64,000 nucleotides of DNA from Cristatella mucedo (taxonomy: Eukaryota > Bryozoa > Phylactolaemata > Cristatellidae). Location: assembly GCA_009760855.2 (NCBI GenBank), contig WPIO01000006.1, positions 3,208,501-3,272,500 of the forward strand. Reading direction: 5' to 3'. Shown here piece after piece: positions 13,601 to 28,710 of the stretch. Position numbers and translations under genes: made by a program. The notes below the pieces were generated by a model. It ran no database searches and was not told the DNA's origin. It worked only from the letters and a program-made list of their open reading frames with translations. Numbering within the stretch: position 1 is the first letter of the stretch; every line of letters starts with the position of its first letter.

Positions 13601-16600
13601 GTAGTGGCCTGACTACAGCCTTTTTGAAAGGTGCTGGGACATGACCTGAGGCTCATGACATATTGATGACGTGTTAGCTATGCACGGCAGCATCAGATCA
13701 ATGCATCATAGAATCAGGACTGTGGGAATAGGGTCCAAGTGACTAGTTGTCTTTCTTAATTGGGATATGAACTTCAGGATGAGGTCACTAGTGACTTCCT
13801 TGAATTTAGACATTGAGGTGTTGCATGGAATTGAGGAACATGATTCCCAGGGGATGCTGCGATTTTAGGAATGGACTCCTGATTTTAATGTAATGTAATG
13901 TAATGTATCTCCGTCAGTAACTCCACAAAGTCATAAAGACCATGTGGGCTTACGCAGGAGAGTTTTGTATAGCGCACTCACAGCCTAAGCGGCTTTCGGT
14001 ACGCATTCGGTAGCCAACAGACTTCGTCTCACGCAACAAAGAGAAAGTGGGAAGCATAGCAGAGTTAGGAGAGCAGTTGAGGTAGTGAGTAGCATAGAAG
14101 TAGCAGTTCAGGACCGCTGAAAAAGATGTGCCATAGTCGGCAGTTGGAGAGTAGATGTCGTTGCGTAAGAATTGTGGAAGCGAGTTCCACAGTCTAGGAC
14201 CTGCAGAGCTAAAGCTTCTGTCGCCAACTGTCTTTAAGCGGAGGAATGGGACAGCTAATTTATTGTCCACACGGGACCTGAGGGCGCGAACAGGCTGAAA
14301 CTGATGTAGCAGTTCAGCTAGGTATGAAGGAGCCAAGCCGTGGCGGGCCTTGTGGGTCAGCGTAAGAACTTTGCTCCGTATCCTTTGCTCAACCGGCAAC
14401 CATCCTAGCTCTTCCAGCAAAGGTGACACGTGCTCAAACCGCTGGGACTTGAAGACCAGCCTTGCAGCCATATTCATAGTCAGCTGCAGTGGCATAATAG
14501 CTTTCTTTGGTAGCCTAGCCAAAAGGGAATTACAATAATCAAGCCGAGACAGAACTAAAGAGCTGGTTAAATTTGTTACAAGCCACTGTGGGAGACAGCT
14601 TCTAATCTTGGATAGGGATCGGATGTGATGGCTATCTGTAGAGGCAGTCTTCTGAATGAAGCTTTTGAAATTGAGGCAGCTGTCGAACACGACACCTAGA
14701 TTACGAGTACGTGGTGAAGGTCGCACAATAGCATCGCCTATTAGAACAGCAAAGCCTTTTAATCCAGCTACATGCTTAGGGTGTCCTATGAGCAGCAGTT
14801 CGGTTTTATCGTCATTTAATTTCAGGAAGTTTTCCGACATCCAGGATCGAATATCGGCAAGGCAAGCATTCAGTTTCTCAGTTGCTGCAGCAGATTCCGA
14901 CGGTTTAAATGACTAATACAACTGAGTATCGTCAGCATAGAAGTGATATCCTATTCCATGGGCCTTAATCACTTTTCCCAGAGGTTGCGTATAAATGGAG
15001 AACAGCAAGGGACCAAGTACAGACCCTTGAGGGACTCCACAGGTGACCCTTCTCATGTCTGAGACCTGGCCCCCACACGACACGGATTGAACACGATCAG
15101 ACAAGTATGATTTAAACCACGCCAGTGCTTCGTCTGCCAGACCGATCGTTGTTCTCAGTCGTTCAAGCAGAACTTCGTGATCAATGGTGTCGAAGGCAGC
15201 AGACAGATCTAGCAGAGCTAGGGCAGTGACATTCCCGTCGTCGTTGCCACGTAGAATGTCATTGTTAACACGGAGGAGAGCAGTTTCGGCAGAGTGCTGC
15301 CTCTTGAAACTTGATTGAAATGTTTCTGACATTCCATTATTTTCAATATGTTCAACTAGCTGCTTAGCAACAATTTTTTCAAGAATCTTTGATAAGAACG
15401 GAAGAAGGGAAACTGGACGATAGTTTGCTAGGACCTAATTTTGTCTATCTTGTTGACGAAGAAGCTAGAGAAGTGATCAGTTATATCCTCACAGGGATCA
15501 CTAGGTAAGGAGGTAACCAGAGAGCGGTTAAGGAGATGGTTGATCGTCGACATCGGTAATATTTGATTGTGCTTCTGTTATTTAAAAATGTTTTTATGGA
15601 AGCTAGACTGGCCGTTGCCAGGGTCGATTGGTGCGGTCGACAGTAATCTCGTATGCCTGTTGATGGCCAAAGAATGAAGGGACCTAAAAGTGAGTGACAA
15701 AACCTCGAAGTCAATGCGATGCTTGGCCGTGTGCCAGTGCAGGTCGGTGAGAAGTGCTGAGATGTGGCAACTGCGACACTCACGACAAGCAAGCCTAGCT
15801 GCTGAGTTTTGCACCAGCTGCAAGGGCCTGATTGTACAGGCCGGTTGACCAGCAAGCAGTGACTTACAGAAGTCAAGACGGGATGTCACAAATGCACGGA
15901 CCAACTTAGATGAGGTATCACTGCCTAAACGAGCCCGAATTTTAGCAAATTTTATTTAGCTGAAAAAGGCAAAATGTATTGTGGAGCTGATGTGGTCGTC
16001 TAATGAAAGGTCTCTTTGGAATGTGACACATTGACTTCGTGCAAATTCAACAGGAGACATGCTTGCAGAGCCGATTTTGAGCATTAGCCTCTCCAATTTC
16101 TGAATCACACTTGGCTTGTCAATAACTAGTAATTTGGTAAGATTAAATACTTATAAGGTACAATTTTTGATATAATATTTTAGTTGGTCTGCTACTACTC
16201 GTTCCAAAGTCTTTGATAGGAGCGGTATTAGGGAGACCACGAGAAATTGTTTAGGTCCGTCTGGTTAGACCTTGGGCTAGGGGCATATTTATCATGTTAG
16301 TTATGAATGGCAGCAAAAAATTCATGCATCTCAGAAAGAGAACAGTGGGCATAGGGTCAAAGGACTGGTGGACCTCCTAGACTGGGCGATGAACTTCGAG
16401 ATGAGGTCTCTAGTGGCTAGCTCGAAGTTGGACATTTAGGTATTGCAAGCAAATGAGGTAAATAAATAAATCCTAGCTGATAAACAGCATCTTTTGTATA
16501 GCGACCGAAGAGCCTTTACGGCTATCACCACCGCTTGCCGTAGCGATTAAGAATCGCCCACTGCAGGAATCGAACCCACGACATCGGTCGTGAAAGCAAC

Positions 16601-19600
16601 CGCCTTACCTACATAGAGGAATTCAGTGAGAATGATACTGAAGAAAAGGAGACTATTGGGGATATTACCGTGGGGATGGACTCTCTGATCTTATCTATCT
16701 GTCTGACAATGAAGCTAGAGAAGCAATGTGCTAGATCGACATAAGGACTACTAGTTTAAGTGCTGACATGGGAGAAGTTGAGGAGATTGTTGATGGTCGA
16801 CATCAGTATTTTTGGATTGTGCACCTATGATTTGACTACGTTTTTATAGAAGACCTGGCCTTTGCTAAGAAACATGGTATGATCTGCAGCAGTCTTCTTA
16901 TGCCTATCGATGGAATTCAGTCCTGATTTTTTAAGCTTCTGCTTAGCAGTTCTGGCTAGTTTTAATGTCAGCAGTAAACCATAGGTTATCTGGGCGAGGG
17001 CGTACGGTTAATTTACTTTAGTCAGAGAAGAAAAGTTGGCTAAAACGTCAGCTACTGTCGTGCTATAGCAGTCATACAGTGATGGCTGGTTGGGTTAAGA
17101 ATTGAGCAGCATGGACGAAGAAGATATTTTCATGCAGATAACATCACTGTTAAGATTTCTCAAACTTCTCGACTAGCAGATGACTCTGAAAACAGAAGGG
17201 AAGACAAGCTGCAGACTGAATGAGCTTTGTAAGGTGTCAGAAGAGCCGAATTTTTTAGTAATAATAGGAGTCGACTGCATACAATTGTGGGAGAATATTT
17301 GATCGATTCTGTGACTTGAGCAATGCACTGTTTGATCATGTTTCCTTCACGGCACATGTAGAGTGCCTAGAAAGAGATTACATTCTCCGTAGCGCTGCAC
17401 TACAGAAATGCATTATTATTATTACTATTATTATTATTCTTAATGTACTTTAATCGCACAAGACAAGTAGTAAGTCATTGCACGAAATTCGCAACTTAAC
17501 AGGACAGTTGAGTCGTCAAACTGAATCTTAAAAGCGCACAGTAAGGGGATGGGACGCTTTTGGCATACAGAATCGAAATGAGATAGAAATATGAATAAAA
17601 GGAAGACTTCGTACTTGGGGCTACTCGTTACTGCCATTACTGATATCTTTCTATCGGACGAACTCAGAAAAAAAGATATTCTAAAGATAGCTTGGAGAGG
17701 ACTGCAAAATATTTGAAATTGAGGAGGGAACGAGCCTCAACGGAAACTAATTGTTGGCAAGTTTTGATTGAACTGGAATATTAAATTAAGAAAACCAATT
17801 AGGAATGGCATTGGTTATGGTCGTGAGTTTAGCTGATTTCAGCCAGATCCTGGTCAAAGCAAAGAGATCAAGCGCTTCATCAAGAGTCATTTCTAGTATT
17901 ATGATGAGTTGTTGCAAATTGAACACACATTCCATAGGCTACCTTGTGTAGCCGTCGGGGTTACAGTAGACGTGATGGCCACTAAGTTAGAGTGATTCAA
18001 AGCAGCGCATGATTGAGACCACATCGGACAGTTCGAGGAGAGGCTGATTGTAGTGCACATGCACCCCTTACTCCGTCTCATGCTGCAAACGGGGCTTCCT
18101 GCGAAAGCGAGAGAAGACAGCAAGATTAATAATAGCAAGTATGAAGGCATCAAGTCACTAGCCCTTGTGTCGTATCCTATGCACTCGCGAGTGCAAAAAC
18201 CCGTATGCGTGATTGCACGCTTCGATTTTTAAGGTAAAAGTGCTGAGCACAGAGCTGTAGCATATGCCAACGAGCGACACAAGTAACTTGACTGGGACAA
18301 AGTTTTCAATGAATGCACGGTGAGAGGGTGGAAGGCAATGTGAAAATACGTCGTGCAGATACAGCACTTCCAAAGAAGGTCATACATATTAGTCCTAGCA
18401 GGGAACTTAGAGCAAAGATTTTCTCATGTGTTTCAGATATGTGAAGCAAAAGATGTTGCGTCTCAAGATTTCTCAGTAAATCGAAGGCGGGCTGGGGAAG
18501 TGTGCTGGGCGGATGTGGGATTCGTTTCCCTTTCAAATTTATGTACGAGCTGATTTTAATGACAATAAAACCCACTCAATAATGATAGGCAAACTTAGTA
18601 AAACTAAGAAACGGGAAAGCCTTACCCTCAAAATAGGGTCGTCAGCATATCCTCTGTTACCTCTGCACCAAAGCTAGGTGTCCTGTTCCATAACTAACTT
18701 TCCCCAGATGACCATATGAAACTCACTCACAAATCTCCCTACTTTCGGCAATGTAATTTTTAGAAAATTTGAGCATGCTTCGAGTAGGACAATCCAGCCT
18801 AGCGTGGCCCTGCAATTTCTAATATCATTCCAGACTTTTGTAATGCACTACTTGGAGGTCTTCATACCTGTGCAATAAGACGGCTATAGTTGGTGCAGAA
18901 TCGGCAGTTCTGCTTATCGGTCTGTCACGAACGTTGTAACTGCTGTAATACACCGCTTCTCACCGACCTGAACTGGTCCCCATCAAGCCTGTGAATTGAC
19001 TTTAAGGTTCTGCCACTCATTCTTCGATTCCTTAACTGTTTGCTCCTGCCTAGCTATTGGAAGTCGTTCCTGCTCACGTTTCCTAATCGAGGCTTCCCAT
19101 CCAACCAGCCGCTCCTCTGATTCAAGCCGTATAGACGTGTGACTCTCTAACCAACCTCAAAGCGTTCGGATGACTTGCCTTCATTTTAATGCTCCCAAAA
19201 CCTGGACTCACTGGACCGAGAGAAATCGTGACATGCACTGCGTTCACGAAACAAAACTTTAAGCAACAGCATTCGCTTCGTTGGCGTTAACGTAGCTCGA
19301 TGTGCTAATGGAGGCTGAAGAGGAGCACCGTATCGCTAATCCATTGACGTGCTTCCTTTCCTTTAGAATATTTAAACTGCCTAGACAGATATTTTGTTAT
19401 CGCGCGTTGCTAAACAAATTTCATTATTATTATTATTTTGGCGATACAGCAGAATCGGCCTTCTCCTGCCCTCTCGTGATTGGCAGTTTATTCCTTTTAT
19501 ATTCATTTTTCTCGCTCAAATAGGCTGGCAGCATAGTTTTGAGAGATGGCAGAAACTCCGTAGCATTTCAGCAGTACTTGCATGCGACCTCAGCCAAGTC

Positions 19601-22128
19601 TGTGACGACGAGCGCGTTTGCTTTTCCCCTTATGCGATCTTGAACGTCTTTCACCTTATCTTGCCAAGATCGACCTAAAACGTTTATAATAATAATAATA
19701 ATGCACTTGATAAAGCGCCCTCAGAGAACTTCATAATCTCTTTCTAGGCGCTTTACATTTGCTGCAAAGGGAAACGTGATTGAATGGTGAGTTATATCAT
19801 GCTTGATAAACAAAATGAATAATATGGTTAGGGGTGACATGCACAGGGTAAGCATGCAAATGTGGTTAGTGGCAGCATGCACAGTGTCAGCACGCATAAG
19901 CACATGAAGGACGAATCAAAAGGACCCACTAAATGCTGTCCTAAATAGGTGTGTTTTTAAGTTCTTTTTAAATGTGGCCAAGTTAGGGGATGTTCTGACG
20001 CAAGTCGGGAGGGAGTTCCAGGCTTTGGGAGCATACGAACTAAATGCACGGTCTCCAAGGAATTTGAGGTTTGTACGAGGTATTGGTAGACTGTTGGATT
20101 TCGAAAAGCGGGTGGTACGATGCTTGGCCTGGTGGGGGAGTAGATCTGAGAGATAGGCTGGAGCCAAAGAATGAAGTGACTTATTAGTGAGTGACAAAAC
20201 TTGAAGTCAACCCGTTGCTTGACTGGTAGCCAGTGCAGGTCGGCGAGAAGTGGTGTGATGTGGCAACTGCGACGCTCACGACAGACAAGCCTAGCTGCAG
20301 AGTTTTGCACCAGCTGTAATCGCCTGATTGCACATGCCGGTAGGCCAGCAAGCAGCGAGTTACAGAAGTCAAGACGGGATGTCATAAATGCATGGACCAA
20401 CTTAGACGTGATATCCTTATCTAAACAAGCCCGAGTTTTAGCAATGTTATGTAGCTGAAAGTAGGCAGACTTGATTGTGGAGCTGATGTGGTAACGAGAG
20501 GTCACTTTAGAACATGACACCTAGATTTCGAGCTGATTCAACGCGTTGATATGCAACGGTAGGCAAGAAGCCTCTGCATGTCCAGTATATATACATTACG
20601 TACGCCCAGCGTAAAGAAATCCTCGCGTTATGGCTGCAGCTGGTGCGATTGTAAATTTGTTCGGGTAGTAAGAAGTTTTGTACGATTTCGGACATTATAA
20701 ACATGTTCGGCTTGTTTCTGCCGTGCATGTTACCACTAACCACATGGTCATGCTTCCTTTACATCACATTTAAAGTGCCTAGAAAGAGATAAAGTTCTCT
20801 GAGAGGGCTATACAAATTAGTTATCTACTAATTAAGCGAGAAAGTCCTTCCGTCACGCGTCAAGAAGGCGAATCACTGTCTTCCGTGACGGAACTTCTAT
20901 GACTCAGCAAAGCTAGTCCACGGGCAGTGAGCTCTCGTTACTATTATATCAAAGTTGTGAGCAGAATCTGAAAACATATATCGATTGCCCAAAACAAAAA
21001 CATACTATTGGTGTGAATGCGTTTAGTGTGTCGTTTCATAACGATTCTGTATGACCCCCATTATCTGGCCAGGCTTAGAGGACAGCAGCTTCTGCTTTGT
21101 TTCTTTTGCTGAAGTAAATTCCACAGAGTCTGAATGTTACTGAAATGGTTGGCTACTGATTTATGATGAGCATCAAGTCTCAGCCGCCTGTTGATATCAT
21201 CCCGAAAACCTTCCGCGGAGTCTGATCAGGCGACTGGATAGGCTATTTCATCAGCACCACACATCGGATTCGTCAAACTCAAATCTTTGGGGTCAAGCAA
21301 GTTGGATTACAATGCTCAAATACTCTACCCAAGGGCATGTTACGTTTGGAAGCAAGATCAAGATCCTAAGCGTACCAACAGGCCAGTGAAGTACTTTTCG
21401 ACGAATCTATAGTTAGCTTAAATGCAGGCCTCTACTGCTCCTCTGCTAAACCGCAGGTGAACAGCTGCTGTGAGCGTCATCGAGAGTAGCCTGTGCGCAG
21501 CTGTGGTCCGCCTCGGATGAATCATCAGGGTCGGCGAGTGCACAGCCGCGGTCGAGGAGAGGAGACTTGAGTGGGCGAGAGGGGCGAAGGGAGTCGTGCT
21601 TCGCTCTGCTCCGTGCGTCATAGAATAAACTGTTGGTGTTGGTCATCGGCAGGCGTTTCTCTGGGTGCGTGAACCAAACTACAGAATCCTCGTGCGGTGC
21701 TGATGCAGGGGCCCTCCCAGTCGCTTGAATTGAGCCCCATAGAATGACTACGGAGCGATTTCGAGAGGCGGCTGAAGCCGGGTGTTCGGCCTACATAAGT
21801 AGCCAACCTTTTCAATAAAACTCGGGCTCCGCGGAATGGCCCGCAGAGGAAGTGACTAAGTAGAAACTAGTGGCCTCTATATCGGGCTAAACAAGGGAGG
21901 CCATACAGATTCGTGATAGGACGACAACACACTAAATTCAAGTAACCAACAGCATATGTGTAAATGTTTGGGCTGTCAATAAATATTTTCTCATGCTGCC
22001 TATAATATTTGTAGCATTGTAGAAATGCATTGTAGAAAACACTCTCATTATCCGAACCAATTACAGCAACAAAAACTGCGGCCACACTGCGAGGATTTTC
22101 GTAAAGCTGAGTGCCTACAGTATATATG

Positions 22129-22167
<39 letters not shown>

Positions 22168-25100
22168 ATATATATATATATATATTGTATATAATTATAT
22201 AGTATAAGAATATTATCTGTATATCGATTGTGTGCTTGTCTTATTCAGCTGATGCTAATGCAAGTTTACGACGTAGCCGCGACATGTAGAACACCGTAAG
22301 GCTTTCACCAGGCAGGGCTTACCACTGTAAACAGTATCTAAAACAAAGACGTCGTTGTTTGTCGGCGGTGGACGGCCTCCAGTTGAGTTCCACGCTCTGT
22401 CTAATAAAGCTCCGTTGTTGATGAACGTAATTCCGGCCTCGGCGAACTTTTTGTTGTAGTCCAGCCACGCGCCTGAAAAATAGCATTGTGCAGAACGAAT
22501 TCCTCCAATACAATTAAATAATACTTGCGCTTTGAATTATTGACACATTGAATGGTTAAGGGTGATCAGGTACTTGCAACCAACTTATTCAATTTTGAAT
22601 GTACGTATATCCAGTGCACAGAAGTCACTATTGATTCATTCGCGCGCGTTGATTACTGGGTGGAGAGTCCGCGTGCACTTTGCATTGTTTATAAATACCC
22701 ATGAAAAATATGCACTTTAGCAATCGAAAAGAACAATTGAATTGACGATTAATATAATTTTAAAGTACGCTCGCACGTTGTGTAAACCTAGTTGTCTCAT
22801 GACTGGTTAAATATACGGTGCAGAAAAGTTGAAAAAACCTGCGGATATATGAATGCGAATGACAAAATGCACACTCATGGCTGAAAATTTAATTTCATCA
22901 GGAACAAACAAAAGTGAAAAATTTAAGAAATTCTAAATTACCCAAATTTAATAGCATTGAATTCGAAAAAAGCAAAACCGGAAAAACACATGGGTAACTG
23001 TTGCAGGAAAAATAAGTAGAAAAGGCAACAGTGGAAGCCTCACAGCGTCGCACAACTAAAACGAAAGAGCAATTTTTGCCAAACTCAACAGCAGCAAGAG
23101 TCTGAAAAAGCCCAGGAACATCCTGCTTCAAAGCTCGACGGATACGTTACTTACGAAATACTCCACAAAAATCAATGTTTTATTAATAAAAAGTAGGTTT
23201 CGGCTATTTTTATAACAATTTCTGTTTCGTTTCTTCTTCTACAAAAATTTCCCTGCATTAAGAAAGAGCTGCGAAATTTTTTTTCCGTAGTACTAGCGCA
23301 ATAGCTAGGTTGACGGACACTCGGGCCCGCTTCAAAAACACAGTTGCAGTTGTCCGTGATTTTTCACAGACTTAGGCCTATACAAGTTATAACTGCCCGT
23401 TTAGCTCTCTAAAGTAGAAGTCACCGGTCGAGCAATGATTCTTGGTCTTTCAATGGTGCATGCAGACTAGCATGAAGGAATAGTCACTGCTGCTGAAGTT
23501 CAATGAGAGGGAGATCGCTTGTTATCTCCCAAAATCGATCATAAAAATTAGTCACTCGTCAGAATTTTTTCTCCTATCATTTCACTAGTCATCTTCACGT
23601 GCCTATTCACACTCGCACGGCTACGGGTCCCAATGTCGGCGAGCGCTTTTAGGGCGCAACTAGACGCATACACACTTGATAACCAGAATGTTTAACTCTC
23701 TAGACAACTTCCAGGGGTTTTAATGAAATTCAAAAGAAAGAAGTAATGTCTTTCCCGGTTAAAAATTGAGAATTACGTATCTTCAGCGAGAGAGAAATAA
23801 ATGCCTTGGTCTGGCAGGACTGCATAGCTAAACGGAAAGCTGGAAGTTTAGCGAGAATTCGACGGGCTAGTAGCCATCTGCCGATGTGGCCGGCGTTAAA
23901 ACAGCTTGCCCATCAGAAACCTCCAGGTGGCATAAGGTTTGCTGAGAGGTGCCCGAGCGTACTATATTCACTAGGTCGAATTACTGGAATTGTACTCAAA
24001 TTATTGGAATATACGCCGAACTGGAATGTAGGAGACTAAGGACCAACATTAGGCTGTGGAACTGCATTAGATGACTTTGCTCGAGATCAGTAAGACGAGT
24101 CAAGAGTTCATCGAGAGAGACTTTCAATTATTACCGTAACATGAAATTTATTTCAAAATAGTGCTGTGAGATAGTTTTAAATCTGTAGATTTTTCTACAT
24201 TCCCAGCTTTGGAACATGCTGTCACAGACATGTACCCTTGACTGGCCAATGACGTCAGAAGGACGCAATCGCAGCCGATATTACATCAAATGATACTCAT
24301 TATTCGTTTTGCGGCTTGTGCCAATTTGCACTTCGATCATTCCATCAGTTCCCCTTACGTGAACTGACTATAAAATATGATAGGAGATCGCTACTGAGGT
24401 TTGGGGATAACTCCCCATCTCTACGTATGCGCCCGCCGATTTCCGCTGTCTATAGCCCGCAGAGTAGTAGCTTCTGTTGGCAGCCTCATTACACGCCTGG
24501 TATTTGCAGGTTATCTAGTGTTTCACGAGATAATTCGTTTGGCTTTAGCTACTAGGCGAGTCGCACTGCGCGATGCATTTCGCCGACTCTAGTGGCCCAG
24601 CAACGGAGCGTATTAAGCGTGAAAACATGTTGATTCTGGTAATGACGAGTTTGTGATGAAGGTTAATTGAATGACAAAGAATCCTACCTACAGCACCATT
24701 TTATCCCAGGAACTCGAGATCCAGAATCCATGGGAAAAGCCTGCAGGTCGCAAATTGCCATTGTCTATGTAGAGGAAATGAGATCGTAAGATACAGATAC
24801 GAACGTGCAAATTCAGCAAGGTGTTAGTGAGCCGAATTGAATGAGGCTCTATTGGAAGCATCTAACATCTAATCTAATCTTTAATCTAACAACCGAAAGG
24901 AAGTTACCTTAATATTTCTAGCAGCAAAGAGAAAATGGTCTGACTTGTTGTTTCTTTAAGCGACCATAGTCACTATATTGAGAACGAGTCGTTCAGGCCT
25001 GTTGGAATCTTCCCGTAGATTTTCAGATTCAAGCTACCGTGGTCTAATTAAATAAAAACCCACGCAGATTTTGACCTCATAATTTAGCCATCATGACAAG

Positions 25101-27126
25101 TAGACCGTTGCCGTCGTGGACAGGAGAAACCAGTATAGCAACTAGTCGTCAGAGCAGAACGGCCGAGCTCCACTGGCGTTCCATCAAGCATCAAATCGAC
25201 TTCAAGATTCACATATATCTCTCCGACTGACTGGCTGCACAGGTCGCTTGGCTCGCTCGCTCCTCTAGTGCGCCCAGCGTCCTCCTCCGGCACCGCCAGC
25301 TCCTCGGCTACTCTCACTCGTTTCGCCGCTCATCTTCCGCTAAAAGTTCAACCTTTCGGTGATCAGTTCGTGTGCACCGAAAACCTAAAATTGGCGTCCG
25401 GCTTCTGTTACCACCTGCATTGACTTGGTATCTATTAAGGCTCCGCTGTGGATATATTTGAATTGTTGAGATGGTTTAGCAGAGCTATATTTTCGGCAGC
25501 TAAAGATTGAAAAGTAGCTTAGATGAGAAAAGGCAGGTGGGTTTTTGTACGCGACGCCTAGTTTACGCTTTCACAACTCTTCTCTGCGAGAGCAACCATG
25601 AAAAACGTCGCCCAGACTCCGGCATAGTATAGCTTTTGTACCCAGCCGAGAAATCATGAATAAAATAACAAAGCGTTTCGCTGCATCGTTAGATAGACTT
25701 TATATTTCGCAAAAATCCAGGGAGATATTAATTAGACCCAAAACTATAGAACCTGCAAAACTAGGGCACGCAGTCATACCAACTCGACCATGTCAACATA
25801 GCATTGCATACATTCAACGTACTTAAGGATATACGACCTGTGCATGTAGACTAAAATAAATAAAATTCGTAATGCTGCAAGATATCGGTCCGATCGCCAA
25901 TGTAAAGATGCGTAAATATTTAAATGCTTTCATACTTGCACTAATCAAGGCAGCATCAGCAGCCACGACGGCATTCTGAACTCCTTTTAGTGTGTCGATT
26001 ATTAGGTCAGTGAGACCTGGTACGCCTGGCATGCCTGAAAGAAAAATGAATACATGCACCATTCGTATAAATAAATACACGCGTCACAAAATAACGCTGA
26101 GCTGACAAGCGGGTTGTAGGGGACGAAGAGAGGATGCATATTTCTTTACGATATTCAGCAGTTCAACGCTGTTCTGTCTGGTGAGAGAGATAGGCGCCAG
26201 TTTTAAATACATCCCTCTTTGCTTATAACTGCCTCAAGCACAAAAAAGCTTCGAACTGGCGTCCAGATGGCGATTTTGGGCAGAATGGAAGCCAGCAAAA
26301 CCCAAAAGAGTAAGGCTTTTAGATGAGGTTACCTACACATGCCTTACCTTGACGCATGAGCACCCAGTTGCAATCGAGCTGATCTGCAGCTTGGAGAAAG
26401 TAGCGTCCATCTGTCCACAGGGCAGAGTTATCGTTGAAAATGACCGCGACTCCTAAATCACGATAAAATATAAATCTAACATGAAAATAACTCGAATCAA
26501 GAGATGTCTTTTCGCCTAGTAATGCTGTATATTGATGATAGACCACATACTCTTACTGCAAACCAAATGAGACTAAGAAATAAGTTTCTTTTATATGTTC
26601 TTAGATTACTGCCCGATAAGTCTGCTTGTGGAGCGGTTCAGTAAAGAACCAGCAGCTGCTATATAAAGCAGCCAAAATTATAAAGAAGTCATATTCTTGA
26701 ACCGTATAGAGATCGCTGTCATGAAATCGGAGCGATCCTAGAGATGACAGTGCGGTATCCCTTAAATTAATGCTTAATCAGCAAAACTTACTAGATTAAA
26801 TGCTGCCAATGAAACCGCAGTTCCGCATGAAAATAGAGTGGTGGACATATTTTAGCGCCACTATCCAACATAAGATTAGGGTAGATTAATCGGTGAGAGA
26901 TTTGAAAAGGTGCACTAGAGCTTCATCCTACGATGTCGAGAATTGTTTGTTTTACTGCCAATGATTACACGCATGCCCTCACACGCACACGCGCGCAAAT
27001 ATGCACACTCTATCTCTCCCCACTCTTTTATTTCTATATTTCTCTCTTATCACTCAGTGTTACTTAATTCCTCTCTTCCTCTACTTGTTTCTCTGCTGCT
27101 TTCTATCTTAATCTGTCACTTTATGG

Positions 27127-27213
<87 letters not shown>

Positions 27214-28545
27214 CCTCTCTCTCGCTCTTTCTCTCTCTTTCTCTCCGTCACCCATTTTCATCATCTCTATGCAGCACTTACGAAAATGGTTTTTGCGTTC
27301 CTCGAGCAGTATAAATAAGATCATCGGTTGGTATACGCTTTTAGAATAGATCGCCATGCTTTGCTGACCGTGTATGAATTTTTGGGAGTCAACACCTTTA
27401 GTAATTAAACCAATTCAAATTTATTTAGCGACTCTGTTTCATCATTTTTGATGGAATCTTTAATTACTAGTGCTAATATTTTAGAAGGGTCACAAAATCA
27501 TAACGAATTCTCTTAAATTTAATAACTCTTTGACTGACTTAGTTTCGCTACAGTTATCTGATTTCTTAGATAAGAGGGATAAACTCTAAATATATACATG
27601 CTCCAGCATATTTAAATTATATTTGATTGTGCTTGATTAAAAATTAACATCTTGCTATATTTTAAGCACAATAGTCTAAACGTTCTGGTTAAGAAAAACT
27701 GACACTCCTTAAAATTCAACGCAAACCATGTTCCACACATGCTCTTTACGTAGCCGCGATTACCAGGATCAACCATAGCTTCGAAATACCCAGTGACAGC
27801 ATTAGGCTCACCAGAGGACATAAGTAATCCGGGGCCTGCATAACAGATTTGCTGGAAAGAAACTGCCCACTTCTCTTAACTTTGCCTTTTCGAACACAGA
27901 TCATATGCACACTAGTCCCATAATGACGTCACCAGCGGGAGGGGAGCGACACGGCCTCGTGCGCATTGTATCGCAGATTAATTCTGACTTTACGAAAGTC
28001 AGCTACATTGGACCCACTGCAAACCGTATGAAGCTCACCGAGTGCACAATATTGCAATAATTGAATGTCGAAAAGGTGTCGGTGAGCTTCAAACAGTCTC
28101 GCTTATACAATGCCGCGTCGACGTTACAAGAGTAGGTTGCATTAACTGCAGCAACCAAGAAGGTCCGATTGAGCGAAAATGGAAGAGACCGCTCCGTAGC
28201 GCCGGGAATCAGGTTCAGCAAACCAGGAATCAGACCAGCAACGCAGCAAACCAGGAATCGTCAGGAGCCCGTCGTCTATGTTCAGTGGGTTGCTTGTCAA
28301 ACCAAGTTCGTCCGTCTTCAGCAGATACTTTACACTTTACCCTCTCTTACGTGTCCTGGTGCGAAAAAAAGCTCATTGATGCTTCGCATTCTTTGAAACG
28401 CTGCTGCATCTTGGGGCTTAAAACATCTGCCCAACCATTCCTCTCCCCACTCTTCTTTTCCAGTCTTCAAGTTTCTTACATGAATGGGAGCTGAGGGAAA
28501 GGAGGTGGTAGCAGGTGATAATACTCTCCCTGGGGAAAATGCTGC

Positions 28546-28632
<87 letters not shown>

Positions 28633-28665
28633 TATATGTATATATGCGCTATATGTATATATGCG

Positions 28666-28710
<45 letters not shown>

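Noticed and set aside
17806-17890. Candidate for the missing peptidase exon ([11 protein letters not shown] on minus)
   Set aside because: Superficial likeness to the ALDEIAWLF motif, but no donor after the right phase and the following W-LFN is supplied by exon 10896-10980.
21190-21310. ADEIAY on the minus strand as the missing peptidase exon
   Set aside because: A stop follows within a few codons and no GT donor leaves the required single T.
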